The notes: generated by a model from the letters alone, not told the origin. A stretch of 64,000 bases of DNA from Bordetella bronchialis (GCF_001676705.1 NZ_CP016170.1:4898001-4962000); one strand, 5' to 3'; shown: positions 17,547-26,791, numbered from the stretch's first letter. Made by a program: numbers and translations.

Positions 17547-17647
17547 ATCGAGCCTGTCCGGGCCGGCGCTATCGAGCCTGTCGGCTTCGTGCATCGATCC
17601 CGTCCGGCTCGCCGGATCCGCCGGTCGCCGGATCCGCCGGTCGCCGG
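17547..17647. repeat. Short tandem repeats downstream of the hydrolase gene
   Basis: A 12-mer ATCGAGCCTGTC occurs at 17547-17558 and 17571-17582, with a variant at 17593-17604. It is followed by two copies of the 16-mer GCCGGATCCGCCGGTC at 17611-17626 and 17627-17642 plus a 5-base partial third copy. Confidence 0.7.
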
Positions 17648-17791
17648 CCTCATTCCTCCAGGCCCCCGTGCTTGGCATGCGGCGTGCTAGGCTGGCGCGG
17701 CGGCCGGCCGTCCGCGGGACGGTCCGGCGCCGCCCATCACGCCAGGATGCCGCGTGATCGAGCCGCCCACCCCAACGCCTTTGGAGCGAGC

Positions 17792-19354
17792 ATGCCCGAC
17801 CCTGACAGCCACTTGCGGCACGGTGCCCTGGAGTTTCCGGACTTCACCATCGAAACCTACAGCCTGGCATTGCGCGACGACAACGGTTTCGTGGGCGACA
17901 ATGCCAGCCGTCCGGCTTTCCAGGCCATCCTCCACGCCTGGCGCAATCTCTTCGAGGCGCTGCACGGCAAGGACCCCCTGGGCAAGGCGCCCACGGAGGA
18001 AATCCCCAAGAAGAAACTCGATGAAATGATGGCGGAGGAAGGCCCGGCGGCCGCCGCCATCCACGGCGCGCTGCAGGACTACGCGGAACAACTGGCGCGC
18101 GTGGTGCGCCGCTTCCTGGCCCAGAAATCATGGAAAGGCGTGCAGCGGGTCATCATCGGCGGCGGCCTGAAACAGAGCGACATCGGCGCCCTGGCCATGG
18201 AAGCCGTGGCCAAGCGCCTGTTCCATGAGGATGTCCATGTGCAGCTGCGCCTGCTGCACCATCACGCGGACGAAGGCGGCCTGATCGGCTGGCTGCACCT
18301 GATGCCCCCCGATCTGGCGGAACAGTACCGGGCGATGCTGGCCGTGGACATCGGCGGGACCAATATCCGCTGCGGCATCGTGCGTTTGCCCAAGAACCGC
18401 GACCCGCGCAAGGCCAAGGTGGTCATCTCCGAGAAATGGAGCCACGCCCGCGACGAGGACACCACCCGCAAGGAACACGTGATCCAGGGCATCGCCGACA
18501 TGCTGACGCGGCAGATCGACTATGCCCGCAAGAAGGGCATCAAGCTGGCGCCCTGGGTGGGCGTGGCCTGCCCGGGCCGCATCCGCCAGGACGGCACCAT
18601 CAGCCGCGGCACGCAGAACCTGCCGGGCGACTGGGCCCGCCGCGATTTCCACCTGCCGCGCGCCTTGTGCAAACGGCTGCCGAAGATCGATGGACAGCAG
18701 GTGCAGGTAATGCTGCACAACGACGCCATCGTCCAGGGCTTGTCGGAACTGCCGTATCTGGACGATGTGCGGCGATGGGGCGTGTTGACCGTCGGCACCG
18801 GCCTGGGCAATGCCTGCTACACCATGCGGCGCAGGCCGACCGACGCGGGGCGGGAAGCAGACACGGAAGCGGCGCAGGACGGCGATACGGAAACGGCCAA
18901 GGCCGGTAAGAAAGCGGACAAGATCGGGAAGAAAGCGGCCGGGGACCCGGCGAAAGCCGCCAAGCCGGCTTTCCGGACGGCGGCGACCGCGGAACCGGCC
19001 AAGCCGGCCGCGGGCAAGCGGGCACCGCGGAAAGAAACCGCTTCGTCCGGCGGCGCGGCAACCGAGGCGGCCAACAAGAAGCGCACTTCCACCGCCATGC
19101 CGGGCAAGACGCCAGGCAAAAAGCCGGCCGACGGAAGCGGGGGCGCCAAAACCGCCAAGCGCGCCGGAAAATCCGCGACGAAAACGCCCGGGAAAACTGC
19201 CACAAGCGCAGCCCCCGCCAAGTCCCGGACAAGGAAAACCGCCACCAAAGCCGTGGGGAAAACATCGGCTTCCGGGCGGCTCGTGACCGCGAAGAAAAAC
19301 ACTGGCGCGCGGGCGGGCGCGAAGAAGAGGTCTCCCGCGCGCAAGGTGCGCTGA
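17792..19354 (+). CDS. ROK-type sugar kinase with permuted motif order and histone-H1-like tail
   Basis: ATG 17792 follows a GGAG site. The 520-residue protein contains all main ROK/glucokinase motifs, but in shifted order. The block normally near the C-terminus comes first (VQRVIIGGGLKQSDIGALAM, about 116-135, then ADEGGLIGWLHL). The phosphate-binding LAVDIGGTNIRCGIV lies in the middle (about 183), followed by GVACPGRIRQDGTIS, NLPGDW, the catalytic HNDA (about 308) and LTVGTGLGNAC (about 334). The kinase part then ends. The usual zinc-binding CxCGxxGC block is absent. Residues about 343-520 form a Lys/Ala/Pro/Thr-rich tail (for example KTPGKTATSAAPAKSRTRKT) like AlgP or bacterial histone-H1 proteins, suggesting nucleic-acid or polyanion binding. 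Activity as glucose or polyphosphate glucokinase is inferred only from motifs. Confidence 0.78.
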   Translation: MPDPDSHLRHGALEFPDFTIETYSLALRDDNGFVGDNASRPAFQAILHAWRNLFEALHGKDPLGKAPTEEIPKKKLDEMMAEEGPAAAAIHGALQDYAEQLARVVRRFLAQKSWKGVQRVIIGGGLKQSDIGALAMEAVAKRLFHEDVHVQLRLLHHHADEGGLIGWLHLMPPDLAEQYRAMLAVDIGGTNIRCGIVRLPKNRDPRKAKVVISEKWSHARDEDTTRKEHVIQGIADMLTRQIDYARKKGIKLAPWVGVACPGRIRQDGTISRGTQNLPGDWARRDFHLPRALCKRLPKIDGQQVQVMLHNDAIVQGLSELPYLDDVRRWGVLTVGTGLGNACYTMRRRPTDAGREADTEAAQDGDTETAKAGKKADKIGKKAAGDPAKAAKPAFRTAATAEPAKPAAGKRAPRKETASSGGAATEAANKKRTSTAMPGKTPGKKPADGSGGAKTAKRAGKSATKTPGKTATSAAPAKSRTRKTATKAVGKTSASGRLVTAKKNTGARAGAKKRSPARKVR

Positions 19355-19385
19355 CGATCGGGGGACGCAGCGCGCCTGGGGTATC

Positions 19386-19688
19386 TCAGGCCGGCGGGAA
19401 CCCCACCTTTTGCGGCCACAGGTTGGCGAAGGCATGGATGGACGTCGACGCGTACACGCCATGCCGGGTGAAAGGCTCGTCCTGCAGCCACTGCTCGGCC
19501 GCTCCGCGGCTGGGAAAGTCGATGACCAGCAGGCTGCCGATCATCGTCTCGCCATCGTCCGCCAGCAACGGACCGGCAAAGGCCATCTGGTCCGCCTTGG
19601 TGGCCAGATAGGCGCGATGTTCGGGGCGCACGCGCGCGCGTATGTCGGCAACGCCGGGCTTGTCCAGCATGTGGATGGCATAGAGCAC
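19386..19688 (-). CDS. YciI-like small protein
   Basis: This 100-residue protein uses GTG 19688 behind a GGGAGAAG site, giving LYAIHMLDKPGVADIRARVR. The YciI ferredoxin-like fold is indicated by RPEHRAYLATKADQMAFAGP, SLLVIDFPSRGAAEQWLQDE and PFTRHGVYASTSIHAF. The His and Asp residues that characterise the family are present. It converges with the ROK kinase gene (31-bp gap). Its function is unknown; YciI proteins resemble muconolactone isomerases. Confidence 0.82.
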   Translation of the reverse strand: MLYAIHMLDKPGVADIRARVRPEHRAYLATKADQMAFAGPLLADDGETMIGSLLVIDFPSRGAAEQWLQDEPFTRHGVYASTSIHAFANLWPQKVGFPPA

Positions 19689-19928
19689 GGTTCTTCTCCC
19701 TCTTGGATGTGGATGGCGGCATGGGGCCGGGGTCAGTCGCCTGTCTCCCGACGTCCCGACACGCGACCGGACGCCCTCGCCGATCATACGCGGGGCGCTC
19801 GCGTACGGCATCTCGCCGATAGGACGCAGTCGGCCCACCCCGCAGATACAACTTGAAACGAGAAACCCGGCGCGCGGCCGCCGCCGACGTAGGCGGCAGA
19901 ATCCATGGGGCCAGGGCACAACATCGGC

Positions 19929-19944
19929 CAACTCCGCGGAGTTG
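19929..19944. promoter_or_regulatory. 16-bp perfect palindrome upstream of bioB (candidate operator)
   Basis: CAACTCCGCGGAGTTG lies about 100 bp before the bioB start, in the 357-bp gap 19689-20045 that must hold the biotin operon promoter. It does not match the E. coli BirA operator halves (TTGTAAACC). No other site was recognised in the gap; bioB has GGAG 7 bp before its ATG. Confidence 0.4.
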
Positions 19945-20045
19945 TACGCAACGCCCCGCCATCCCGCGATAAAACGCCCGGTTGCCTGCCCCTGGCCCAC
20001 TCCCTACGATCCGGCCGTTTTTCAGACCCTCGCCGGAGAATCCGC

Positions 20046-21146
20046 ATGCCCAGCACTTCAACCGCTCAGCCCTCGCCCGGCGCGGACGCCGTCGCTTCGC
20101 GCGCCCGTCCGTCCGCGCCGCCTGTCCCCGCGCCACTGCCGCCGGCATCCAAACCGGCGCTGCCGTCCGCCAAGGGCACCGCCTTGTGGACGGTCGAGGA
20201 CATCGCCGCGCTGTACGAGCTTCCCTTCCCCACCCTGATGCACCGCGCGCAAACAACGCATGGCGCGCACTTCGATCCCACCGCCATCCAGCTCTCCAGC
20301 CTGCTGTCGATCAAGACCGGCGGGTGTCCGGAGGACTGCGCTTATTGCTCGCAGTCCGCGCACCACGACAGCGGCGTGCGGCCGCAGCCGCTGATGCCGC
20401 TGGAAGACGTACTGGCCGCCGCCCGCGCCGCGCAGGCGGCCGGCGCGCGGCGCTTTTGCATGGGCGCCGCGTGGCGCTCGCCCAAGCCGAAACAGGTCGC
20501 CGCGGTGGCCCGCATGGTGGCCGAGGTCAAGGCCCTGGGCCTGGAAACCTGCGTCACGCTGGGCATGCTGGACGGCGGCCAGGCACGCAGCCTGGCGGAC
20601 GCCGGGCTGGACTACTACAACCACAACCTGGACACGTCGCCGGAGTTCTACGGCCGCATCATCACGACCCGCACCTACCAGGACAGGCTGGATACGCTGC
20701 GCCATGTGCGGGACGCCGGCATCAAGGTGTGTTGCGGCGGCATCGTCGGCATGGGCGAAGACCGCCGGACGCGCGCCGGGCTGATCGCCCAACTGGCCAA
20801 TCTGGATCCCTATCCGGAATCCGTGCCGATCAACAACCTGATGCGGGTCGCCGGCACCCCGCTGCATGGCGCCGAGCCCCTGGACCCCTTCGAATTCGTG
20901 CGGACCATCGCCGTGGCGCGCATCGCCATGCCGCGCGCGGTGGTCCGGCTGTCCGCCGGGCGCGAGCACATGGACGACGCTACCCAGGCCCTGTGCTTCC
21001 TGGCCGGCGCCAACTCCATCTTCTACGGCGAAGCGCTGCTGACCACGGGTAATCCGCGCGTGGAGGCCGACCGGCGCCTGCTGGATTTCCTGGGCATGCA
21101 GGCCGGCGACGCCGTACCCGCGGAGGCCGCCGGATGCACGCGATGA
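20046..21146 (+). CDS. bioB: Biotin synthase
   Basis: The 366-residue radical-SAM enzyme inserts sulfur into dethiobiotin, the last step of biotin synthesis. Cys94, Cys98 and Cys101 ([14 protein letters not shown]) bind the SAM-dependent 4Fe-4S cluster. Later blocks [31 protein letters not shown] and the Arg in RLSAGRE are typical BioB. The first 45 residues are a Ser/Ala/Pro-rich extension ([19 protein letters not shown]) absent from most BioB proteins. It is the first gene of bioB-A-F-D and overlaps bioA by 13 bp. Confidence 0.96.
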   Translation: MPSTSTAQPSPGADAVASRARPSAPPVPAPLPPASKPALPSAKGTALWTVEDIAALYELPFPTLMHRAQTTHGAHFDPTAIQLSSLLSIKTGGCPEDCAYCSQSAHHDSGVRPQPLMPLEDVLAAARAAQAAGARRFCMGAAWRSPKPKQVAAVARMVAEVKALGLETCVTLGMLDGGQARSLADAGLDYYNHNLDTSPEFYGRIITTRTYQDRLDTLRHVRDAGIKVCCGGIVGMGEDRRTRAGLIAQLANLDPYPESVPINNLMRVAGTPLHGAEPLDPFEFVRTIAVARIAMPRAVVRLSAGREHMDDATQALCFLAGANSIFYGEALLTTGNPRVEADRRLLDFLGMQAGDAVPAEAAGCTR

Positions 21147-22612
21147 ACCCGGCCGATAGCGGCGCCGGTCCGCACACCGGCCGTGACGCCGGCGACGCCA
21201 TCGACCTACATACCGGCCGCGATGCGGATGAGGCCATCGAAACCCCTGCCGGCGGCAACGCCGGCCTGGCGGCGCGCAGCCGGCGCGCCGTGTGGCACCC
21301 GTGCACGCAGATGAAGCACCACGAGCGCGTTCCGCTGCTGCCCATTGCCCGGGCCCGGGGCGCGTGGCTGTACGACGCCGACGGCCGCCGCTACCTGGAC
21401 GGCATCAGCTCGTGGTGGGTCAACCTGTTCGGGCATGCGCATCCCGCCATCAACGCCGCGCTGGCGGCGCAACTGGACACGCTGGAACATGCCATGCTGG
21501 CGGGCTGCACCCACGCGCCCGCGGTCGAGCTGGCCGAGCGCCTGGCGGCGCGCACCGACGGCACACTGGGCCATGCATTCTTCGCGTCGGACGGCGCGTC
21601 GGCGGTCGAGATCGCGCTGAAAATGAGCTTCCATTTCTGGCGCAACAGCGGCCGTTCCGGCAAGCGCGAGTTCGCCTGCGTCCGGCACGGCTACCACGGC
21701 GAAACGCTGGGCGCGCTGTCGGTGACCGACGTGCCGCTGTTCCGCGATGCCTACGGCCCCTTGCTGCGGCAGGCCCACTGCGTGGCGTCGCCGGACGCGC
21801 GGCTGGCCTTGCCCGGCGAAAGCGCGGGCGACGTCGCGGCGCGCGCCCTGGCCGATGTCGCGGCCCTGTTCGAAAGCCGTGGCGACGCCATCGCCGCCAT
21901 GGTGGTCGAGCCCCTGGTGCAATGCGCCGCCGGCATGGCCATGCACGACCCGGCCTATCTGCGCGGGCTGCGCGCGCTGTGCGACCGCCACGGCGTGCAC
22001 CTGATCGCCGACGAAATCGCCGTCGGCTTCGGCCGCACCGGCACCTTCTTCGCGCACGAACAGGCCGGCATCCGCCCGGATTTCCTGTGCCTGTCCAAGG
22101 GCATCACGGGCGGCTATCTGCCCCTGTCCGTGGTGCTGTCGCGCGACGCCATCCATCAGGCCTTCTACGACGACGACGTGGCGCGCGGCTTCCTGCATTC
22201 CCATTCCTACACGGGCAATCCGCTGGCATGCCGCGCCGCGCTGGCGACGCTGGACCTGTTCGACAGCCAGGACGCGCTGGCCGCCAACCAGCGACGCTTC
22301 GATGCCCTGGCCCAGGCGCTGGCGGGCCTGGCCGCGCATCCGCGCGTGGCGCACCTGCGCCGCCGCGGCGCGATCCTGGCCTTCGACGCCATGATCGACC
22401 CGGCCGCCGGCGGCGACTTCGCGCGCCGCTACGCGCGGCATGCGCTGGACGCCGGCGCGCTGCTGCGCCCCATCGGCCGCACCGTATACCTGATGCCGCC
22501 CTACATCCTGGATGACGAGGAGATCGCCCTGCTGGCCGCCGCCACCGTGCAGGCCCTGGAACGCACGCTGGACGCGCCCGCCGTCCATCGACCCACCGGA
22601 ACCCGTGCATGA
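21134..22612 (+). CDS. bioA: Adenosylmethionine-8-amino-7-oxononanoate aminotransferase
   Basis: This PLP enzyme converts 8-amino-7-oxononanoate to 7,8-diaminononanoate with SAM as amino donor. ATG 21134 lies 7 bp after GGAGG inside the bioB end. Core motifs are [42 protein letters not shown] and [17 protein letters not shown], with PLP Lys322 in [14 protein letters not shown]. The first 50 residues are an unusual extension with a tandem repeat ([11 protein letters not shown] then [11 protein letters not shown]). It overlaps bioF by ATGA. Confidence 0.95.
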   Translation: MHAMNPADSGAGPHTGRDAGDAIDLHTGRDADEAIETPAGGNAGLAARSRRAVWHPCTQMKHHERVPLLPIARARGAWLYDADGRRYLDGISSWWVNLFGHAHPAINAALAAQLDTLEHAMLAGCTHAPAVELAERLAARTDGTLGHAFFASDGASAVEIALKMSFHFWRNSGRSGKREFACVRHGYHGETLGALSVTDVPLFRDAYGPLLRQAHCVASPDARLALPGESAGDVAARALADVAALFESRGDAIAAMVVEPLVQCAAGMAMHDPAYLRGLRALCDRHGVHLIADEIAVGFGRTGTFFAHEQAGIRPDFLCLSKGITGGYLPLSVVLSRDAIHQAFYDDDVARGFLHSHSYTGNPLACRAALATLDLFDSQDALAANQRRFDALAQALAGLAAHPRVAHLRRRGAILAFDAMIDPAAGGDFARRYARHALDAGALLRPIGRTVYLMPPYILDDEEIALLAAATVQALERTLDAPAVHRPTGTRA

Positions 22613-23796
22613 ACCTGCCCCATCCCTTCCACGTATTGCAGGCGGGCCTCGCCGATCTGGATGTTGGCCACCTGACCCGTCGCCGCCGCGTGGCCGACAC
22701 GCCGTGCGCGCCGCGCATCCGCCTGGACGGCCGTGAGCTGGTCGCCTTCGCCAGCAACGACTATCTGGGCCTGGCCAACCACCCGGGGCTGGTCGATGCG
22801 ATTGCCGAAGGCGCGCGGCGCCACGGCGCGGGCAGCGGCGGCTCCCACCTGCTGGGCGGCCACTCCCGCGCCCACGTGCTGTTGGAGGACGCCCTGGCCG
22901 AGTATGCGGGCGGCTTCGCCTGCCACCCGCGCGCCCTGTCGTTTTCCACCGGCTACATGGCCAACATCGCCATCCTGACGGCCTTGGGCGGACGCGGCGC
23001 CAGGCTGTATTCGGACGCCCTGAACCATGCTTCCCTGATCGACGGCACCAGGCTGTCGCGCGCCGACGTGCGCATCTATCCGCATTCCGACGTGGCGGCG
23101 CTGGCCGCGATGCTGGAGGCCGATCGCGGCGACGGCGTCAGGATCATCGCGACCGACGCCGTGTTCAGCATGGATGGCGATATCGCCCCGCTGGCCGCTT
23201 TGCTCGCCTTGGCGGAGAAGCACCAGGCCTGGCTGGTAATCGATGACGCGCACGGCTTCGGCGTGCACGGCGCGGACGGCGCCGGCACGGTGGCGGCGCT
23301 GGGGCTGCGATCGCCGCTGATCGTCTATATGGGCACGCTGGGCAAGGCCGCCGGGGTGGCGGGCGCTTTCGTCGTGGCGGAGGACACCGTCATCGAATGG
23401 CTGGTGCAGCGGGCGCGGACATATATCTTCACGACCGCGGCGGCGCCGGCCCTGGCCCACGCCGCCCGCGCCAGCATCGCGCTGATGCGCGGCGAGGAAG
23501 GACGCGCGCGGCGCGCGACATTGCAGGCCCATATCGCCACAGTGCGCGAGACGGTTGCGCGGTGCATGCCGGCACACGGCTCCAGCACCGCCATCCAGCC
23601 CTTCATGGTGGGCGGCAACGAGGCCGCATTGCAACTGGCGGACGCCTTGCTCGAACGTGGCCTGTGGGCGCCCGCCGTCCGTCCGCCCACCGTTCCCCCG
23701 GGCACCGCGCGCCTGCGGCTATCGCTGTCGGCCGCCCACGAAACCGCCGACGTACAACGACTGGCACAGGCACTGGAAACCCTGCATCGACCATGA
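22609..23796 (+). CDS. bioF: 8-amino-7-oxononanoate synthase
   Basis: The 395-residue PLP enzyme condenses pimeloyl-thioester with alanine. Motifs: [54 protein letters not shown], and PLP Lys246 in [15 protein letters not shown]. The start ATG overlaps the bioA stop and its own stop overlaps bioD by ATGA, implying translational coupling. No bioC or bioH is visible in the window, so pimeloyl supply is encoded elsewhere. Confidence 0.95.
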   Translation: MNLPHPFHVLQAGLADLDVGHLTRRRRVADTPCAPRIRLDGRELVAFASNDYLGLANHPGLVDAIAEGARRHGAGSGGSHLLGGHSRAHVLLEDALAEYAGGFACHPRALSFSTGYMANIAILTALGGRGARLYSDALNHASLIDGTRLSRADVRIYPHSDVAALAAMLEADRGDGVRIIATDAVFSMDGDIAPLAALLALAEKHQAWLVIDDAHGFGVHGADGAGTVAALGLRSPLIVYMGTLGKAAGVAGAFVVAEDTVIEWLVQRARTYIFTTAAAPALAHAARASIALMRGEEGRARRATLQAHIATVRETVARCMPAHGSSTAIQPFMVGGNEAALQLADALLERGLWAPAVRPPTVPPGTARLRLSLSAAHETADVQRLAQALETLHRP

Positions 23797-24533
23797 CATC
23801 GTCCCGCCTTGCGTATTTCATCGCCGGTACCGATACCGAGATCGGCAAGACGCTGTCCAGCTGCGCGCTGCTGCATGCCTTCGCGGCGCTGGGCATGTCC
23901 ACCGCCGCCATGAAGCCCGTCGCGGCCGGCGCCAGCCTGGATCGCCATGGCGTCTGGCGCAACGAGGACGCCGAGGCCCTCGCGGCCCACGCCACCGTGG
24001 CAGTGCCGCGCGAGCTGTCCACGCCCTATCTGCTGCGGGAACCCGCCGCCCCGCACCTGGTGGCCGCGCGCGCGGGCGTCGCGCTGGAGATCGACGCCAT
24101 GGTGCGCTGCTACCGGCAGGTCGCGGCGCGCGCGGATGTCACCCTCGTCGAGGGCGTGGGCGGTTTTCTCGTACCGCTGGACGGGGACCGCGATACGGGG
24201 GACCTGGCCCGCGCGCTCGAGCTTCCGGTGGTGCTGGTGGTCGGCCTGCGCCTGGGCTGCCTGAGCCACGCCCTGCTGACGGCCGAAGCCATCGCGGCAC
24301 GCGGGCTGCGCATGGCGGGATGGATCGCCAACACCGTGGACCCCGGCATGCGCCTGCCGGACGAGAACATCGCCACGCTGCGCGACCGCTTCGGCAGGCG
24401 CCACGGCGCGCCGCTGCTGGGCATGATTCCCCGCCTGGACGAACCGTCCGGCGCGGCGGCCGCCCGCTGGCTGGATATCGCGCCGCTGGCGCGTCCGCCC
24501 GCGGCAAGCGGCAGCGCATCGCGCCGGACCTGA
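23793..24533 (+). CDS. bioD: Dethiobiotin synthetase
   Basis: The 246-residue ATP-dependent carboxylase closes the ureido ring to form dethiobiotin. The P-loop is [14 protein letters not shown] (about 10-23), with AAMKPVAAG and [11 protein letters not shown] also typical. It is the last gene of bioB-A-F-D and converges with the tlpA-like gene. Confidence 0.94.
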   Translation: MTSSRLAYFIAGTDTEIGKTLSSCALLHAFAALGMSTAAMKPVAAGASLDRHGVWRNEDAEALAAHATVAVPRELSTPYLLREPAAPHLVAARAGVALEIDAMVRCYRQVAARADVTLVEGVGGFLVPLDGDRDTGDLARALELPVVLVVGLRLGCLSHALLTAEAIAARGLRMAGWIANTVDPGMRLPDENIATLRDRFGRRHGAPLLGMIPRLDEPSGAAAARWLDIAPLARPPAASGSASRRT

Positions 24534-24535
24534 TG

Positions 24536-24551
24536 GCGGCCCCGGGGCCGC
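24536..24551. terminator. Palindrome after bioD, possible terminator
   Basis: GCGGCCCCGGGGCCGC is a perfect 16-bp palindrome immediately after the bioD stop. It lacks a loop and T-run, so its role in termination is uncertain. Confidence 0.3.
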
Positions 24552-24604
24552 GGCCCGACACGTACGCCGCCCCGGTCGCCGGGATCGCGGCAGCGGTCCT
24601 GCCC

Positions 24605-25132
24605 TTAGCCGGCTTGCGCCAAGGCCTGCTGGATCATGGCCTCCGTCTCCTTGTAGCGGCCCTCGCCGAAGTGCGTGTAGATCACCCGGCCCTGCTTGTC
24701 GACCAGGTAGAAGGCCGGCCAGTAGATGTTCCGGTAGGCGTCCCAGGTGGCGTACTTGTTGTCCTGCGCCACCGGGTAGCTAATGCCGAAGCGCTTGATG
24801 GCATCCTGCACGTTGGCCGTCGACCGCTCGAAGGCGAACTCCGGCGTGTGCACGCCCACCACCACCAGGCCCTGGTCCTTGTACTTTTCGTGCCAGCTCT
24901 TGACATAGGGCAGCGTGCGGATGCAGTTGATGCAGGTGTAGGTCCAGAAGTCCACCAGCACCACCTTGCCACGCAGCGACGCCATATCCAGCGGCTCGCT
25001 GTTCAGCCATTTCTCGATGCCGGTGAATTCCGGCGCCTGGGGCGGAGCGGCCTCCACCCGCCCCGCGGCGGCCAGGGGCAGCGCGCAGGCGAAGGCGGCG
25101 GACAGGACGAGCTTTTTCAGTCGGGCGAGCAT
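24605..25132 (-). CDS. TlpA-like periplasmic thioredoxin
   Basis: The 175-residue protein has a cleavable signal peptide (MLARLKKLVLSAAFACALPL ending near RVEAA) and a thioredoxin fold with active site CINC (Cys67 and Cys70) in VDFWTYTCINCIRTLPYVKSW, as in the cytochrome-c-linked or DipZ-like TlpA group. VVVGVHTPEFAFE and WPAFYLVDKQGRVIYTHFGEG complete the fold. It lies 10 bp downstream of the CcdA-like gene, which would feed it electrons across the membrane. The start ATG 25132 is preferred because it opens the signal peptide. Confidence 0.88.
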   Translation of the reverse strand: MLARLKKLVLSAAFACALPLAAAGRVEAAPPQAPEFTGIEKWLNSEPLDMASLRGKVVLVDFWTYTCINCIRTLPYVKSWHEKYKDQGLVVVGVHTPEFAFERSTANVQDAIKRFGISYPVAQDNKYATWDAYRNIYWPAFYLVDKQGRVIYTHFGEGRYKETEAMIQQALAQAG

Positions 25133-25142
25133 GACGGATTCC

Positions 25143-25892
25143 TCATTGAAAGAGATTGGCGATCCAGGCATAGGCCAGGACGTCGTACTGGAAATGAATG
25201 GCCACGGCGGTCAGGATCAGCAGCACCCCGAAAGCGCGTTGCAGGGCCAGCGTGTGCCGCGAGACGCGGCGCACGCGCGTGGCGACGAACTTTCCGCCGT
25301 AGGCGATGGCCAGCATCGGAATGCCGGAACCGACGGCATAGAGCAGCAGCAGGAAACTGGAATGGCCGACGTCCTGGGCCCGCGCGGCCAGCACCAGGAT
25401 GGATGCCAGCACCGGCCCGGCGCAGGGCGTCCATACCGCGCCCAGCGACATGCCCAGCAGGAAACCGGCGGCATTGCCCCGCGACGATGCGGCCCGGCCG
25501 CCACCGTCCCGCGCGCCGTCCCGCGGCGTAACAGTGCCCGCCGCAAGGCCGCCGCCCGGCGTCGCCAGCCGCTGCAGCGGGCCGCCCAGCCGGGCCATCA
25601 GCCAGTCATAGGGCCGCGGCCAGATGCGTACGGCGCCGAACAGCGCCAGCAGCACGATGGATGTCGAGCGCACGGCCTCCTGCACGTGGCCGGAGGAATG
25701 CGACAGCAGCCCCAGCAGGATGCCCAGGCTGGCGAAGGACAGGACGAATCCCGCCACGATGAATAGCGGCCGCAGCCGGCCCGAGCGCTCCACCGAGCTG
25801 CCCAGCACCACCGGCAGCAGCGGCAGAACGCAGGGCGATGCGATGGTCAGCACCCCGGCCAGGAGCGCGAGGGGAGGTTCGATAAGGTCCAT
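25143..25892 (-). CDS. CcdA/DsbD-family thiol-disulfide membrane transporter
   Basis: This 249-residue membrane protein has six predicted segments and the two redox cysteines of the family: Cys21 in IASPCVLPLLPVVLG and Cys157 in AVWTPCAGPVLAS. It passes reducing power from cytoplasmic thioredoxin to the periplasmic TlpA-like protein encoded just downstream. A Gly/Arg-rich cytoplasmic loop of about 34 residues (108-141, TPGGGLAAGTVTPRDGARDG onward) between the two halves is longer than usual. Confidence 0.88.
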   Translation of the reverse strand: MDLIEPPLALLAGVLTIASPCVLPLLPVVLGSSVERSGRLRPLFIVAGFVLSFASLGILLGLLSHSSGHVQEAVRSTSIVLLALFGAVRIWPRPYDWLMARLGGPLQRLATPGGGLAAGTVTPRDGARDGGGRAASSRGNAAGFLLGMSLGAVWTPCAGPVLASILVLAARAQDVGHSSFLLLLYAVGSGIPMLAIAYGGKFVATRVRRVSRHTLALQRAFGVLLILTAVAIHFQYDVLAYAWIANLFQ

Positions 25893-26141
25893 GGCGGGTC
25901 TCCGTTTTCCGAGACCGCATTGCACCTGCGCCAGGTATCCCGCCTGTGCCAGCCAGGGGGATTTTTCCGGGCTTATGTATCCGCCGCCGGGGCGTATACA
26001 GTACGACACAACCGCCCTGCCTGCCGGCGGTATAAAGCGGGCATCGAAACGGCCTGCCCGGGCCGGACGGGATACGCGCGGCCGCGCCGTCCCGGCCCGC
26101 ATTCCACGGCCGCCCGGGCCCCGATGCCAAGGAGAAAACGC

Positions 26142-26513
26142 ATGACCGCTCCCCGCCACGCCGGCTCCTGCCACTGCGGCGCCGTCAGATTCGAAGTCAC
26201 CACGCCGCTGCTGCCGGCCACGCGCTGCGATTGCAGCCTGTGCCGCCGCAAGGGCGCCCTGATGTCCCCGGCCCTGCCCCGCGCGGACCTGCGCATCCTG
26301 GCCGGGGAGGACGCGCTGACCCTGTACCAGTTCAATACCCGCGTCGCGCGCCATTATTTCTGCAAGCATTGCGGCATCTATCCCTTCCACCAGACGCGCA
26401 CGGACCCGTCCCGGTGGCGGGTCAACCTGGGCTGCCTGGAAGGCGTGGATGTCTACGGCCTGCCCTTCGACGTGGCGCACGGGGCCGCCTTGTCCGTGGA
26501 GGGACAATCATGA
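26142..26513 (+). CDS. GFA-family zinc protein
   Basis: The 123-residue protein has the cysteine pattern of the glutathione-dependent formaldehyde-activating family: Cys10 and Cys12 (GSCHCGAVRFEV), Cys29, Cys31 and Cys34 (RCDCSLCRRKG), Cys74 and Cys77 (FCKHCGIYPFHQTR). Most members of this family have no proven activity. Its stop overlaps the start of the next small frame by ATGA. Confidence 0.87.
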   Translation: MTAPRHAGSCHCGAVRFEVTTPLLPATRCDCSLCRRKGALMSPALPRADLRILAGEDALTLYQFNTRVARHYFCKHCGIYPFHQTRTDPSRWRVNLGCLEGVDVYGLPFDVAHGAALSVEGQS

Positions 26514-26791
26514 AGCGCTGGCTGGCGGCGTTACTGTTCACGGTGGGCGGGCTGGGTGCCGAAGCCGTCCAGGGCGGGCCCTGCACGCTGATCGCCAGTA
26601 CCGCTCGCGGAACCGGCAGGTATCCGGATGGCGGGGATGGACCGGATGACGGCGATGACGGCGATGGCAGGGATGGCCCGGACAGATGGAATGCCCGCGA
26701 TCCGCGGGATCCAGCCGGCGCCTGGCCGTGCCGGCATGCCCGCTACGGCTGCCGGGACGCCCTGGACCGCCGATCGCGGCACGATTTTTAA
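26510..26791 (+). CDS. Small secreted Asp/Gly-rich protein, unrecognised
   Basis: The 93-residue frame starts at ATG 26510, overlapping the GFA-gene stop by ATGA, and begins with a plausible signal peptide (MKRWLAALLFTVGGLGAEA). Then comes a low-complexity acidic stretch PDGGDGPDDGDDGDGRDGPD, encoded by degenerate GATGRC-like DNA repeats, and a C-terminal part with two Cys (WPCRHARYGCRD). I do not recognise a family. The overlap and signal peptide favour a real gene, but GC-rich repeats can mimic coding sequence. Confidence 0.4.
   Translation: MKRWLAALLFTVGGLGAEAVQGGPCTLIASTARGTGRYPDGGDGPDDGDDGDGRDGPDRWNARDPRDPAGAWPCRHARYGCRDALDRRSRHDF

Noticed and set aside
17547-17647. Repeats considered as a CRISPR array.
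   Set aside because: Units of 12 and 16 bp are too short, there are only 2-3 copies, spacers are not of constant length, and there are no cas genes.
18817-20256. A long minus-strand frame running through the kinase tail, the YciI gene and into bioB.
   Set aside because: Only its YciI part (from GTG 19688) has a ribosome site and family motifs; the rest is shadow.
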